NCBI GenBank assembly: GCA_016124805.1
Contig: WGND01000003.1
Location: 520,464 to 584,463, forward strand
Length of the DNA stretch: 64,000 nt
From: Hyphomicrobiales bacterium
GTDB lineage: Bacteria > Pseudomonadota > Alphaproteobacteria > Parvibaculales > Parvibaculaceae
Direction: 5' to 3'
Positions 55,118 through 62,967 of this stretch are shown here, in pieces. Position numbers and translations under genes: made by a program. How positions within the stretch are numbered: the stretch's first letter is position 1; every line of letters starts with the position of its first letter. The notes beneath the pieces were generated by a model. That model did no database searches, was not told the DNA's origin, and was given only the letters and a program-made list of their open reading frames with translations.

Positions 55118-55462
55118 TCAGTTGGCGACAGTCAAGTTCTGCATGTCGAGTGCAGCCGTGGCGCGTTCCTTCAGCTGAGCCTCGGTGTAACCGCTGGCCT
55201 CGATCTCGGCGGGGGTGCCGAAGGTGAGCAGGCCGAGAGCGGCGAGAGCGGTGTCACGGGGATCGGTTGAAACAGTTGTATTAATGCGGGTGCAGAGATC
55301 ATCGATCTGCTTGTCGTCAAGCGGTACATCAGTACCACTGTTTGTGGCGATTTCCTCAAACAGGGGACCACGACGCCCCGGCTTCGTCATCTGACTGTTC
55401 TGCCACCAACGCAGGGCAGCCATGATTGTGTTGAATTCAGGTTTGGAGACTGTAATACGCAT
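55118..55462 (-). CDS. Phage protein of unknown function
   Basis: 114 aa from the ATG at 55462, which sits 3 nt after an SD-hairpin leader: MRITVSKPEFNTIMAALRWW, then TKPGRRGPLFEEIATNSGTD, VPLDDKQIDDLCTRINTTVS, EIEASGYTEAQLKERATAAL. Mostly helical and acidic. No family recognised; grouped with the early minus-strand genes by its leader element. Confidence 0.7.
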   Translation of the reverse strand: MRITVSKPEFNTIMAALRWWQNSQMTKPGRRGPLFEEIATNSGTDVPLDDKQIDDLCTRINTTVSTDPRDTALAALGLLTFGTPAEIEASGYTEAQLKERATAALDMQNLTVAN

Positions 55463-55465
55463 GAT

Positions 55466-55481
55466 AATCCTTCCTCGGATT
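55466..55481 (-). promoter_or_regulatory. SD-hairpin leader, copy before the 114-aa gene
   Basis: Minus strand CCAATCCGAGGAAGGATTAT. AATCC and GGATT flank a six-base loop (GAGGAA), one base longer than in the other copies; the start codon follows after 3 nt. Confidence 0.65.
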
Positions 55482-55491
55482 GGTTGAGTAG

Positions 55492-56250
55492 TTATCGTAA
55501 GTGGTCGGGCTTCCTCGCTCGACGATCGGCACGTTGCCGTTGCCATTCTACCATATCAAATTCACGCGGTTCATTCCGCATGAAACGACGACAGATTGTA
55601 GCGCCGATCGACTCCCATTGAATGGCAGCAATGTCCTCCACCGGGAAGTCGGTGATGGTCGTTTCGATCGACTTCAAAGTTGAAGGCATGATCAGATCAT
55701 CTGATCCAACCAAGATCAACTCACGCGGACTGGTGAGGCTTACCTTCGATAGGGTCTCAATCAACTCCGTGTGTTTGGGTTCCAATCCGACGATCACGAG
55801 CGGCTGGCAATTCGTCACGCTCAACTCATTGATGATGGTTTGTGGACGTGTCTGATGCACGTTCAACACGATCGATCGAATAGGGCTGGTCAAGCGAGAG
55901 AGAATTACCAGATGGAGAGTCAACTTGCATCGGGGATCAGAAATGAAATGTCCACCGGATGACTTGCTTGGTACTGGTTCCAGCAAGCGAACCAGTGGAT
56001 CATCCCGCATTTGTTCGTATACAAACCAGTGGGAAAGGTCAGGCAACGGGTTCGCAAGAGGGATAAAATGATTACACTTCAGGAGCTTCGAACGGAGCTG
56101 CACCGTGAATGGTGATTTCTCCGCAAGGGCCAGCGCGTTCGTACCACCACGCTCCTGCTCAAGCCACACAACACCATTGGTATCGGTGTGAAGACCGTAA
56201 TGATCCAGTACAATCTTCCTAGTGGAGCGGGTAGTTGATGTGGGTGACAT
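55492..56250 (-). CDS. Phage protein of unknown function, 252 aa
   Basis: Start uncertain: the ATG at 56250 overlaps the GP88 gene by 32 bp, while a GTG at 56385 would overlap far more. The protein reads MSPTSTTRSTRKIVLDHYGL, then HFIPLANPLPDLSHWFVYEQ, ELSVTNCQPLVIVGLEPKHT and ELILVGSDDLIMPSTLKSIE. The middle (PLVIVGLEPKH, RELILVGSDD) suggests an alpha/beta fold. The C-terminus is very basic (WQRQRADRRARKPDHLR). It is paired with GP88. Confidence 0.65.
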   Translation of the reverse strand: MSPTSTTRSTRKIVLDHYGLHTDTNGVVWLEQERGGTNALALAEKSPFTVQLRSKLLKCNHFIPLANPLPDLSHWFVYEQMRDDPLVRLLEPVPSKSSGGHFISDPRCKLTLHLVILSRLTSPIRSIVLNVHQTRPQTIINELSVTNCQPLVIVGLEPKHTELIETLSKVSLTSPRELILVGSDDLIMPSTLKSIETTITDFPVEDIAAIQWESIGATICRRFMRNEPREFDMVEWQRQRADRRARKPDHLR

Positions 56251-56911
56251 TCGGGTCCCAGCAAGCTCGACAGTCGCCGCACTTACCACCACGATCTTTG
56301 GTGTAAGCGCCGCATTGAAATACGCTTGGTGCTTCTGTAACACCAACTGACGCTTGAGGGAAGGGTGTAGATTGCAGATAGTCACCCACCATCGGTGCCG
56401 ATACCCTAATCGTCAAGTTCTTAGGGATATTACCCGTGTATAAATTAAGCAACTTGATTTCGCGCGTCGGCATCCAATGCTTTATCTCCGGTGTCTGCTC
56501 AGCCACTTGACAAATATTCGCGAGGTGCTGCAGCGATTGAATATCACCACTGTCGTGCCATCGAAAATGGTCAGCCCCAGGCTTCCGCCGACGCATATAG
56601 TTGATCTGGAAAACCATCGCTTCAACCCAGCGGGGGTGGTTGATCGCGAACAGTCGCAGCGTCATGGCATGCTGTGTCTTGTCGAAGACGTAACGTCCCT
56701 TGAGCGCATAGCACTTATTGCATACCGACCCTTCGATTGGACGAAGACGACTGCCAACATTACAGGCAGCTGCCGGGAGGGAGTAGCCAAACCCCGGCAT
56801 CTTCGAAGGCTTCGACAGCGTGTGCGCAATAGCCTGCGCTTCGATGAGTTTGGTGATTGGTTGAGTCGCGGGAATGCGGGCAAGCCGCAGTCGCTCGGCA
56901 AGTGATGACAT
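56219..56911 (-). CDS. GP88-family phage protein
   Basis: 230 aa. SKMPGFGYSLPAAACNVGSR, then EGSVCNKCYALKGRYVFDKT (CxxCYA), FRWHDSGDIQSLQHLANICQ and KHWMPTREIKLLNLY match the 'gene product 88' family of actinophages and other phages. A C-terminal Cys cluster (FQCGAYTKDRGGKCGDCRAC) with the N-terminal CxxC suggests a metal or Fe-S site. Biochemical function unknown. The gene has an SD-hairpin leader and a terminator-like hairpin upstream. Confidence 0.82.
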   Translation of the reverse strand: MSSLAERLRLARIPATQPITKLIEAQAIAHTLSKPSKMPGFGYSLPAAACNVGSRLRPIEGSVCNKCYALKGRYVFDKTQHAMTLRLFAINHPRWVEAMVFQINYMRRRKPGADHFRWHDSGDIQSLQHLANICQVAEQTPEIKHWMPTREIKLLNLYTGNIPKNLTIRVSAPMVGDYLQSTPFPQASVGVTEAPSVFQCGAYTKDRGGKCGDCRACWDPNVTHINYPLH

Positions 56912-56917
56912 ATCAAA

Positions 56918-56932
56918 AATCCTTCACGGATT
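56918..56932 (-). promoter_or_regulatory. SD-hairpin leader, copy before the GP88 gene
   Basis: Minus strand CCAATCCGTGAAGGATTTTT, 6 nt before the ATG: stem AATCC/GGATT, loop GTGAA, Shine-Dalgarno GAAGGA. The reference form of the element. Confidence 0.72.
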
Positions 56933-56951
56933 GGAATGAAGACGAATCAAA

Positions 56952-56975
56952 ACGCCCCAACCGAAGTCAGGGCGT
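56952..56975 (-). terminator. Terminator-like hairpin before the GP88 gene
   Basis: Minus strand ACGCCC, 12-nt loop, GGGCGT, then TTTG. It lies between the 65-aa gene and the GP88 leader; a weak intrinsic terminator or processing site. Confidence 0.55.
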
Positions 56976-56986
56976 CTTGTCGTCGT

Positions 56987-57184
56987 TTACGCCGAACCGG
57001 TTCCCGGTGTAGCGTGTGGTAGAAGCAATCGCTGAAGACGACTGCGGATGTACGGATATGGCGTCAGCCGCTCCATACGCGGGATGCTGCCTTCCAACAT
57101 GGTAGCCTTCAACTTGCTATCACCATGATTGAACCGCTGCATCATTTCCCAGTAGGCTTTACCCTGCTGGTAGATATTGTCCAT
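56987..57184 (-). CDS. Small phage protein of unknown function
   Basis: 65 aa: MDNIYQQGKAYWEMMQRFNH, then GDSKLKATMLEGSIPRMERL and YPYIRSRLQRLLLPHATPG. The ATG overlaps the stop of the Xre-type regulator (ATGA), so the two are co-translated. It could be a partner of the regulator; no family recognised. Confidence 0.68.
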   Translation of the reverse strand: MDNIYQQGKAYWEMMQRFNHGDSKLKATMLEGSIPRMERLTPYPYIRSRLQRLLLPHATPGTGSA

Positions 57185-57642
57185 CAGGCCTCCTTCTTCT
57201 TTTGCTGGTAGAGGTTTGATGCAGTGACGTCCCTCGACATCACTTCTGACAGATCGAAGCCCATCACCTCAGCCAGCTTCTGGAGAGTGGATAAGGTGAA
57301 GTCATGCTTCCCTTCACGACCGTAGGTCAGTTCGGAAGGGGAGATGTTGACCCGCCGGGACATTTCCCGGATGCCCAAGTCATTCCTGATCATGTACGCA
57401 TCAATCAGGTGACCGACTCGCTTATGGGTGTCGCTAAGTAGAACGATGTCTTGCATCTTGCGACGACCCCTCTTTTCAGGCCTCAGCTTCTTGTCACCCT
57501 TCTTCAGGATGACCTTCAACTGTTGCCGGTCGAGACCATAACGAGTCTTCAGATCGTTGATGGTGATGGAAAGGTCGTTGTCGTAGAGCTGACAGATTTC
57601 AGCATCTCGCTGCGCCAGCAGCGTGTTATTGTCAGTGTACAT
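57184..57642 (-). CDS. Xre-family HTH regulator with an extra N-terminal HTH-like region
   Basis: 152 aa. The C-terminal part is a clear Cro/C1-type HTH: AYMIRNDLGIREMSRRVNIS, PSELTYGREGKHDFTLSTLQ, KLAEVMGFDLSEVMSRDVTA. The N-terminal 70 residues (DLSITINDLKTRYGLDRQQL, KVILKKGDKKLRPEKRGRRK) look like another HTH plus a basic linker. As first gene of the early block and nearest to attR it is the best candidate for the phage repressor or early regulator. It carries the covariant SD-hairpin leader. Confidence 0.85.
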   Translation of the reverse strand: MYTDNNTLLAQRDAEICQLYDNDLSITINDLKTRYGLDRQQLKVILKKGDKKLRPEKRGRRKMQDIVLLSDTHKRVGHLIDAYMIRNDLGIREMSRRVNISPSELTYGREGKHDFTLSTLQKLAEVMGFDLSEVMSRDVTASNLYQQKKKEA

Positions 57643-57645
57643 GAG

Positions 57646-57660
57646 AACCCTTCACGGGTT
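57646..57660 (-). promoter_or_regulatory. SD-hairpin leader, covariant copy before the Xre-type gene
   Basis: Minus strand CCAACCCGTGAAGGGTTCTC, 3 nt before the ATG. The T-A pair of the other copies is replaced by C-G on both sides (AACCC/GGGTT), so the stem is kept while the sequence changed. Confidence 0.75.
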
Positions 57661-57709
57661 GGATGTTGCGTTTTCCTCTCGGAACGGATCACTGGCAAAT
57701 CAGCTAATT

Positions 57710-57774
57710 CATTTGACCATCTCCTCTAAGTTGTTGATTTCACATGGGTCCATATGAGGGGGAATGGTCAAATG
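57710..57774. promoter_or_regulatory. Inverted CATTTGACCAT pair near attR (putative integrase arm sites, right)
   Basis: CATTTGACCAT at 57710-57720 and its exact reverse complement ATGGTCAAATG at 57764-57774. The same 9-mer occurs three times near attL. This 150-bp gap between the regulator and attR has no ORF. Confidence 0.68.
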
Positions 57775-57800
57775 CCTGCAGAAATCTGCGGTTACCCGCA

Positions 57801-57847
57801 GACTCTTAATCAGCGGGTCCAAGGTTCGAGCCCTTGTGCGCCCACCA
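57801..57847 (+). repeat. attR core (47-bp direct repeat, copy 2)
   Basis: Identical to 26984-27030. It holds only the tRNA-Lys 3' part, without D arm or 5' acceptor strand, so it is the displaced original 3' end and not a second tRNA gene. Confidence 0.95.
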
Positions 57848-57909
57848 AATTATCTATTTAAATCAATAACTTATGACGAACGCTTTTCGGGGCGTTGGTC
57901 GACAATCGC

Positions 57910-57933
57910 TCTGGGGTAACATCTGGGGTAACA
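57910..57933 (+). repeat. Two tandem 12-bp TCTGGGGTAACA repeats
   Basis: TCTGGGGTAACA occurs twice back to back, 63 bp outside attR. Tandem GGGGTA-type repeats beside a tRNA resemble integrase arm sites of other elements. The 183-bp gap between attR and the next gene otherwise holds nothing clear. Confidence 0.55.
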
Positions 57934-58030
57934 GCGCGACACTGTTCTGGGTGGAACCCCGCCCTAATCGGCTTGCAACCATGTGGCCCCGGTCTGCTAA
58001 CCTGATCGGGGTCGCGATCTGGGGGGCAAA

Positions 58031-58720
58031 ATGGAGAGCGAAGTACTCGATTGGTTTCAGAATTTTGCGATTCAGGTCGTGGGTCAATTTTATGACCCGA
58101 AAAGCCCAACAGGCTTGGCTGACGGCTTCATTGTAGAAGCGTTATTCGTCTCCATCGCCTACTTGTTAGGCCGCGCGGCGCAAGTCGGCACTGACAAAGA
58201 TCGCTCCCGGTCGGCGGTTGCGTCTGACCTATTGAGGGATTTCCGGGAGCTGCACTCGTTCCGCGACTACGGCACAGAGGAAAGGCCGGGTGTAAGGGCG
58301 CGCGCTTTGAACCGGCTGACGGAGACACTGAGCAATATCAACAACCGCATAGATGCCAAAGGCGGAATTGCAAAAGCCCTAGAAGAATATAGCGCGGCTG
58401 TTCAAAAATACTGTGAATCCAATTCAGAGAAGAAAGCGATTTGGGGCCCAGAGGCGGGGCAGTGGGAAACTATGGCAACCTCATTGGACGCACTACTAAA
58501 AAAACTTCTAAGCCGAAAAGCCTATAAGGCAAGATTGAAAGAGTTGGAACCCCTTCGAAGGCTCAAGGAGTATGCAGTGCCACCCGAAGCGCCAAAAGCG
58601 AATAAGGGGCCCTTTAAGGGCTTCTCGGGCAAAGATGCGCCCAGCCAGAAAACCCAGCCGACCCCCGCACCAGCGGTGCCAAATGCGCCCGTGCTAGAGG
58701 ATCACCCTATCGGGCAATGA
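58031..58720 (+). CDS. Membrane-anchored protein of unknown function
   Basis: 229 aa with one hydrophobic N-terminal segment (GFIVEALFVSIAYLLGRAAQ, about residues 32-51), a charged helical middle (LNRLTETLSNINNRIDAKGG, LEEYSAAVQKYCESNSEKK) and a Pro/Ala/Lys-rich tail (PSQKTQPTPAPAVPNAPVLE). GGGGGG precedes the ATG. Not recognised. It lies just outside attR and may belong to an older insertion at this tRNA. Its end overlaps the convergent P-loop gene by 19 bp. Confidence 0.68.
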   Translation: MESEVLDWFQNFAIQVVGQFYDPKSPTGLADGFIVEALFVSIAYLLGRAAQVGTDKDRSRSAVASDLLRDFRELHSFRDYGTEERPGVRARALNRLTETLSNINNRIDAKGGIAKALEEYSAAVQKYCESNSEKKAIWGPEAGQWETMATSLDALLKKLLSRKAYKARLKELEPLRRLKEYAVPPEAPKANKGPFKGFSGKDAPSQKTQPTPAPAVPNAPVLEDHPIGQ

Positions 58721-59232
58721 TGTCCCGGCCCGGCCAGGCCAAGTTTGTCCATCTGCGGTGGTGGCTGCCTCAACACTCGCATTTGAGCCTGTGCCTGATC
58801 TGGTCGAAACTCAGACCACCGTGGGCAAAGGCCGTAGACTTCGGGTCCGTGCGCGTCGTTGTGGGCGATGTTGAGCAGGTCCGTGTCGCTGCGCGGTATC
58901 CTGATTTTCAGATGCGATAGGCTCGCCCCATCTTCCGAAATGCGCCATGCCATGGTTGTGAGCAGCCGATAGAGATCGAGATGGATGATCATGGTGGGCG
59001 GCAGGGTTGGCAATTCACGCAGGCTGGGAATATGGCGGCCCTGAAAATGCGTCTGCCAGTTCAGCGCATCGATGAATATTTTCTGCTCGGGATATCTGCC
59101 CGGATTGTGTGCCTGCAACAGCGCGGCGCAGTCGGCGCCGAAGAGGGCGATGTTTTGCCGGTAAGCCATATCGAGGAGTGAGGATTTTCCCGCGCCCTTG
59201 CATCCTGCCAGTATCATCAATGTGGTGGTCAT
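58702..59232 (-). CDS. P-loop ATPase/kinase-like protein (zeta-toxin-like fold)
   Basis: 176 aa. Walker A is ILAGCKGAGKSSLLDMAYRQ (GCKGAGKS, near residues 8-15). RYPEQKIFIDALNWQTHFQG and TMIIHLDLYRLLTTMAWRIS follow, the latter a Walker B-like hxhDhxR. Such short P-loop proteins resemble zeta-toxin or AAA kinase folds without a known antitoxin beside them. Substrate unknown. The start at 59232 puts the P-loop at the usual distance from the N-terminus. Confidence 0.72.
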   Translation of the reverse strand: MTTTLMILAGCKGAGKSSLLDMAYRQNIALFGADCAALLQAHNPGRYPEQKIFIDALNWQTHFQGRHIPSLRELPTLPPTMIIHLDLYRLLTTMAWRISEDGASLSHLKIRIPRSDTDLLNIAHNDAHGPEVYGLCPRWSEFRPDQAQAQMRVLRQPPPQMDKLGLAGPGHHCPIG

Positions 59233-59343
59233 GACGGGCACTCTCCCGGCGCGTAGACGGGCAGGTGATGCGATATAGCAGCCTCAGGCTAACGGCTTTC
59301 GTCTTGGTTATAAATGACAAAGCCATGCGGCCCGGCGAGGCTG

Positions 59344-59586
59344 TCAGTGGCGCAGGCCCCAGCGGATGCTGTCCCAGCTGCGTTCGTGGAAATAATAAAG
59401 CGCCATTTTGGTGACGACTTCGGCGCTGGCGATGGAACCGGCGAACACGAAGCTGCCGGTGATGAGCCAGCTCAACAGGAAAGTATCGAGGGAGGCGAGC
59501 ACGCGCCAGGACAGTGTCTTGGCGATCGAACGCCTTCGCATCGTGATGGCTTTCGTGATGAGGGGGTCGTGTCTTTTTTCCGGCAT
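59344..59586 (-). CDS. DUF2061 membrane protein
   Basis: 80 aa. The block MRRRSIAKTLSWRVLASLDT, FLLSWLITGSFVFAGSIASA and EVVTKMALYYFHERSWDSIR is the DUF2061 pattern: two short transmembrane helices followed by YYxHERxW. Function unknown; found as a single gene in many proteobacteria. Confidence 0.85.
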   Translation of the reverse strand: MPEKRHDPLITKAITMRRRSIAKTLSWRVLASLDTFLLSWLITGSFVFAGSIASAEVVTKMALYYFHERSWDSIRWGLRH

Positions 59587-59723
59587 GGGGGACTCCGGTG
59601 GGGGATGTCGGGCCGCCCAGTCTATCAAATTATGGGGCCAACACGACTCAAGACCGTATTACGCGATATGCCTGTAAAAAGGGGCCCTCGCGAGAGGACC
59701 CCTGACTGGTCTTGTTGGTCGGC

Positions 59724-61094
59724 TTAGCGCGCGGCGCTGCGGTTTGACCAAGGCTTCTCGGCATTGCCGCGACGCGGATCCTTGCCGCGTGGTTCGCCTG
59801 TTTTCGCGCCACGGGCACCGGCTGGCTTGCCGCGACCCTGCGCGCCCTGGGGGCGCTTGCCGGATTTGGCGCCGCCACCGGGCTTGCCGCTGCCGCCACG
59901 TCCCTGACGACGGGGCTCGGCCACATCGGCGCCGAGATTGAAGGCGCCTTCGCCGATATAGCCCACTGCATCGACGACCGTGATCTGTCGTTTGATCAGG
60001 CGTTCAATGTCGCGCAGGAAGCCGCGCTCCGAACTGTCGCAGAAGGAAATGGCAATGCCTGTGGTGCCGGCGCGCGCGGTGCGCCCGATACGATGGACAT
60101 AGCTTTCAGGCTCGTTTGGCAATTCATAATTGACGACATGGGTGATGCCGGTGACGTCGATGCCACGGGCGGCGATGTCGGTTGCCACAAGCACGCGGGC
60201 ATCGCCCGAGCGGAAGGCTTCCAGCGCCCGCTGGCGGGCCCCCTGCGACTTGTTGCCGTGTATGGCGTCTGACGGGATGCCGGATTTCTCCAGCTGTTCG
60301 GAAACGCGATTGGCGCCATGCTTGGTGCGCGTGAAGACGATGACGCGCGACATGGCGTCGTCTTCCAGAAGCTTCGCAAGAAGGTCGCGCTTCTTTTTGC
60401 CGTCCACATAAAGCACGCGCTGGTCGATCTTGTCGACTGTCACAACTTCCGGCGTGACTTCAACACGGACGGGGTCTTTGAGGATTTCGGCGGCCAGGGC
60501 GCTGATGGAAGAGGGCATGGTGGCCGAGAAAAGCAGCGCATGGCGCTTCTTGGGAATGAGCGCGAGAATTTTCTTCACGTCGCGCACAAAGCCCATGTCG
60601 AGCATGCGGTCGGCTTCATCGAGCACCAGTTCGGTGACGAGATTGAGATAGACATGCTTCTGGTCGAGAAGGTCGAGCAGGCGGCCGGGTGTGGCCACGA
60701 GAATGTCGACGCCGCGTGAGAGATGCTTGACCTGGCGGGCCTGGCTGACGCCGCCGAAGATGACGGTATGGCTCAGATGCAGAAACTTGCCGTAGGTCTG
60801 GAGGCTTTCGCCGATCTGGATGGCGAGTTCGCGCGTCGGGGCAAGGATGAGGGCACGCACCGAACGGGGCATGCGTTTCTCATGGGGCTCGGCGGCCAGA
60901 CGATGCAGGAGGGGGAGCGAGAAGGCGGCTGTTTTGCCGGTGCCTGTCTGGGCAAGACCCAAGAGATCGCGACCTTCGAGAAGGGCGGGAATGGCACGGG
61001 CCTGAATGGGGGTGGGGCTCGTGTAGTCATTGGCGGCAAGCGCACGCAGCAGCGGCTCGGCCAGGCCAAGCTCTTCAAAAGTGGGAGTCGTCAT
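59724..61094 (-). CDS. rhlE: DEAD-box RNA helicase (RhlE-like)
   Basis: 456 aa. The Q motif is PTFEELGLAEPLLRALAAND and PTPIQ; motif I AQTGTGKTAA, Ia PTRELAIQ, II LDEADRMLDMGF, III SATMPSS, V ATDIAARGIDV, VI YVHRIGRTARAG. A Gly/Arg/Lys/Pro-rich tail (about 395-456) would bind RNA. Role in ribosome assembly or RNA turnover. The start is unsure: ATG at 61094 (used) or 61112, neither with a clear Shine-Dalgarno. Confidence 0.93.
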   Translation of the reverse strand: MTTPTFEELGLAEPLLRALAANDYTSPTPIQARAIPALLEGRDLLGLAQTGTGKTAAFSLPLLHRLAAEPHEKRMPRSVRALILAPTRELAIQIGESLQTYGKFLHLSHTVIFGGVSQARQVKHLSRGVDILVATPGRLLDLLDQKHVYLNLVTELVLDEADRMLDMGFVRDVKKILALIPKKRHALLFSATMPSSISALAAEILKDPVRVEVTPEVVTVDKIDQRVLYVDGKKKRDLLAKLLEDDAMSRVIVFTRTKHGANRVSEQLEKSGIPSDAIHGNKSQGARQRALEAFRSGDARVLVATDIAARGIDVTGITHVVNYELPNEPESYVHRIGRTARAGTTGIAISFCDSSERGFLRDIERLIKRQITVVDAVGYIGEGAFNLGADVAEPRRQGRGGSGKPGGGAKSGKRPQGAQGRGKPAGARGAKTGEPRGKDPRRGNAEKPWSNRSAAR

Positions 61095-61317
61095 AAGTTG
61101 GGTAACTTTCATACAAACGTGTTCAGCGCCGACTAAAAAGTCGGGGCTTTGCGCGGGGTAAGCCGCGTTCCAACGCGCTTGGAATTCGGAGGGGATGTCA
61201 AGATTGTTTCGAGATTAGGCGGCGCCCATAGGGGCAGCGCAAAGCGCGCTCGCGAAAACAATTGAGAGTTGTGTGCGCCTGCGAAGGCGGAAAGTCAAGG
61301 GAAAGCGTTGCCCCGGC

Positions 61318-62799
61318 CTAGCGGCCTTTTGTCAGGGACCCCAGAATGCCGCGGATCAGCGCCCTTCCGACGGCTGAACCGACACTGCGCACGACAGACT
61401 TTGTGAAGGCCTCGGTGGTGGATTGCCGGTTGCTGCTGCGTGCTTTGGGGGCGCTGCGCTGGGCTTCTTTCTGGCGGGCTTTTTCGGTGGCTGCCTGCTC
61501 GGCCTGTTCGGCGGCGGCTGTGGCGCGCGCCGTCAGTTTTTCATAGGCCGACTCCCTGTCGACCAGTGTTTCGTAGCGGCCAAGCACGGGGCTTGCCTGA
61601 ATGGTCTTCTGGCGCTCCTCCGGCGTGATGGGGCCGAGACGGGAGGCCGGCGGAATGATGAGGGCGCGGTCCACCATGGCGGGCACGCCCTTGGCCATGA
61701 GGGGGGAGACGAGCGCCTCACCGACACCGAGCCGCGTGATGGCTTCCTCGACGTTGAAATTCGGATTGGCGCGGAAGGTTTCGGCGGCGGCGCGGACGGC
61801 TTTCTGGTCACGCGGGGTGAAGGCGCGCAGGGCATGCTGCACGCGATTGCCCAGCTGGCCGAGCACGGTATCGGGGACATCGAGCGGGTTCTGCGTGACG
61901 AAATAGATGCCGACACCCTTGGAACGGATCAGGCGGACGACCGCTTCAATACGATCCACCAGTGCCTTGGGCGCGTCGTTGAAAAGCAGATGGGCTTCGT
62001 CGAAGAAAAAGACGAGCTTTGGCTTGTCCGGGTCACCAACCTCCGGAAGTTCCTCAAAGAGTTCCGAGAGCAGCCAGAGCAGGAAGGTGGCATAGAGCTG
62101 CGGGGTGACCATGAGCTTGTCGGCGGCCAGCACATTGACGACGCCGCGCCCGTCCCATGTGGTGCGCATCAGGTCGGCAAGGTCGAGGGCCGGTTCGCCA
62201 AAAAAATTTTCACCGCCCTGCTGGCGCAGGGTGAGGAGCTTGCGCTGGATGGCGCCTACCGATGCCGCGGCGACATTGCCATATTTGGCTGAAATGTCGG
62301 AGGCGTTCTCGCTGGCGAAGGTGAGCAGCGCTTGCAGGTCCTTCATGTCGAGCAACATGAGCCCCTGATCATCGGCGATCTGGAAGACGATGGAGAGCAC
62401 GCCTTCCTGCGCGTCGGTCAGATCAAGCAGCCGCGAAAGCAGCAGCGGCCCCATGTCGGAGATAGTAGTGCGGATGGGGTGACCCTGCTGCCCGAAGAGG
62501 TCCCAGAAAACAACGGGCGAGGGTGCAAAGCTGTAATTGGTAAGACCGAGTTTTTCAGCCCGTTCGCTGAGCTTCGGATTGGCGGTGCCGGGTTGTGAAA
62601 GACCGGCGAGATCGCCCTTCACATCGGCCATGAAGACAGGCACGCCCATGCGGGAGAAGCCTTCAGCGAGAATTTGCAGCGTCACGGTTTTGCCGGTGCC
62701 GGTGGCTCCTGCGATCAGTCCGTGACGATTGGCATATTTCAGAAGAAGATTTTGTGGCGACTCACCGGCGCCGATGAAAATGCTGTCTGTCTGATCCAT
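61318..62799 (-). CDS. HerA-like/DUF853 ATPase (YjgR family)
   Basis: 493 aa. Walker A is [20 protein letters not shown] near residues 26-45, then [20 protein letters not shown], Walker [41 protein letters not shown] and [20 protein letters not shown], the DUF853 signature order. A Lys/Ala-rich tail follows. HerA-type pumps move DNA, but the role of this subfamily is not established. The ATG at 62799 was preferred because the protein then starts near the P-loop as in relatives. Confidence 0.9.
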   Translation of the reverse strand: MDQTDSIFIGAGESPQNLLLKYANRHGLIAGATGTGKTVTLQILAEGFSRMGVPVFMADVKGDLAGLSQPGTANPKLSERAEKLGLTNYSFAPSPVVFWDLFGQQGHPIRTTISDMGPLLLSRLLDLTDAQEGVLSIVFQIADDQGLMLLDMKDLQALLTFASENASDISAKYGNVAAASVGAIQRKLLTLRQQGGENFFGEPALDLADLMRTTWDGRGVVNVLAADKLMVTPQLYATFLLWLLSELFEELPEVGDPDKPKLVFFFDEAHLLFNDAPKALVDRIEAVVRLIRSKGVGIYFVTQNPLDVPDTVLGQLGNRVQHALRAFTPRDQKAVRAAAETFRANPNFNVEEAITRLGVGEALVSPLMAKGVPAMVDRALIIPPASRLGPITPEERQKTIQASPVLGRYETLVDRESAYEKLTARATAAAEQAEQAATEKARQKEAQRSAPKARSSNRQSTTEAFTKSVVRSVGSAVGRALIRGILGSLTKGR

Positions 62800-62967
62800 A
62801 TGCCTGCTGCCTTGTTCATGCTTTATGGCAAGATACTTGGGGCTTGCACCGCCGCGCAAGCCTTTCAGGCATCCATGAATTATCGTCTTTGTCACATCTG
62901 ATGGATTGTTCCTTCAGATTTGGCGGGGCATGATCGCGTCATAAACAGAAGCGTGTCGGGAGCGGCC

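Noticed and set aside
57801..57847. Second tRNA-Lys gene
   Set aside because: Only the 3' 47 bp are present; the D arm and 5' acceptor strand are missing, so it is attR.
53841..59232. Toxin-antitoxin module from the HicA-like or zeta-toxin-like genes
   Set aside because: Neither has an adjacent antitoxin-like gene, and the resemblance is only at fold level.
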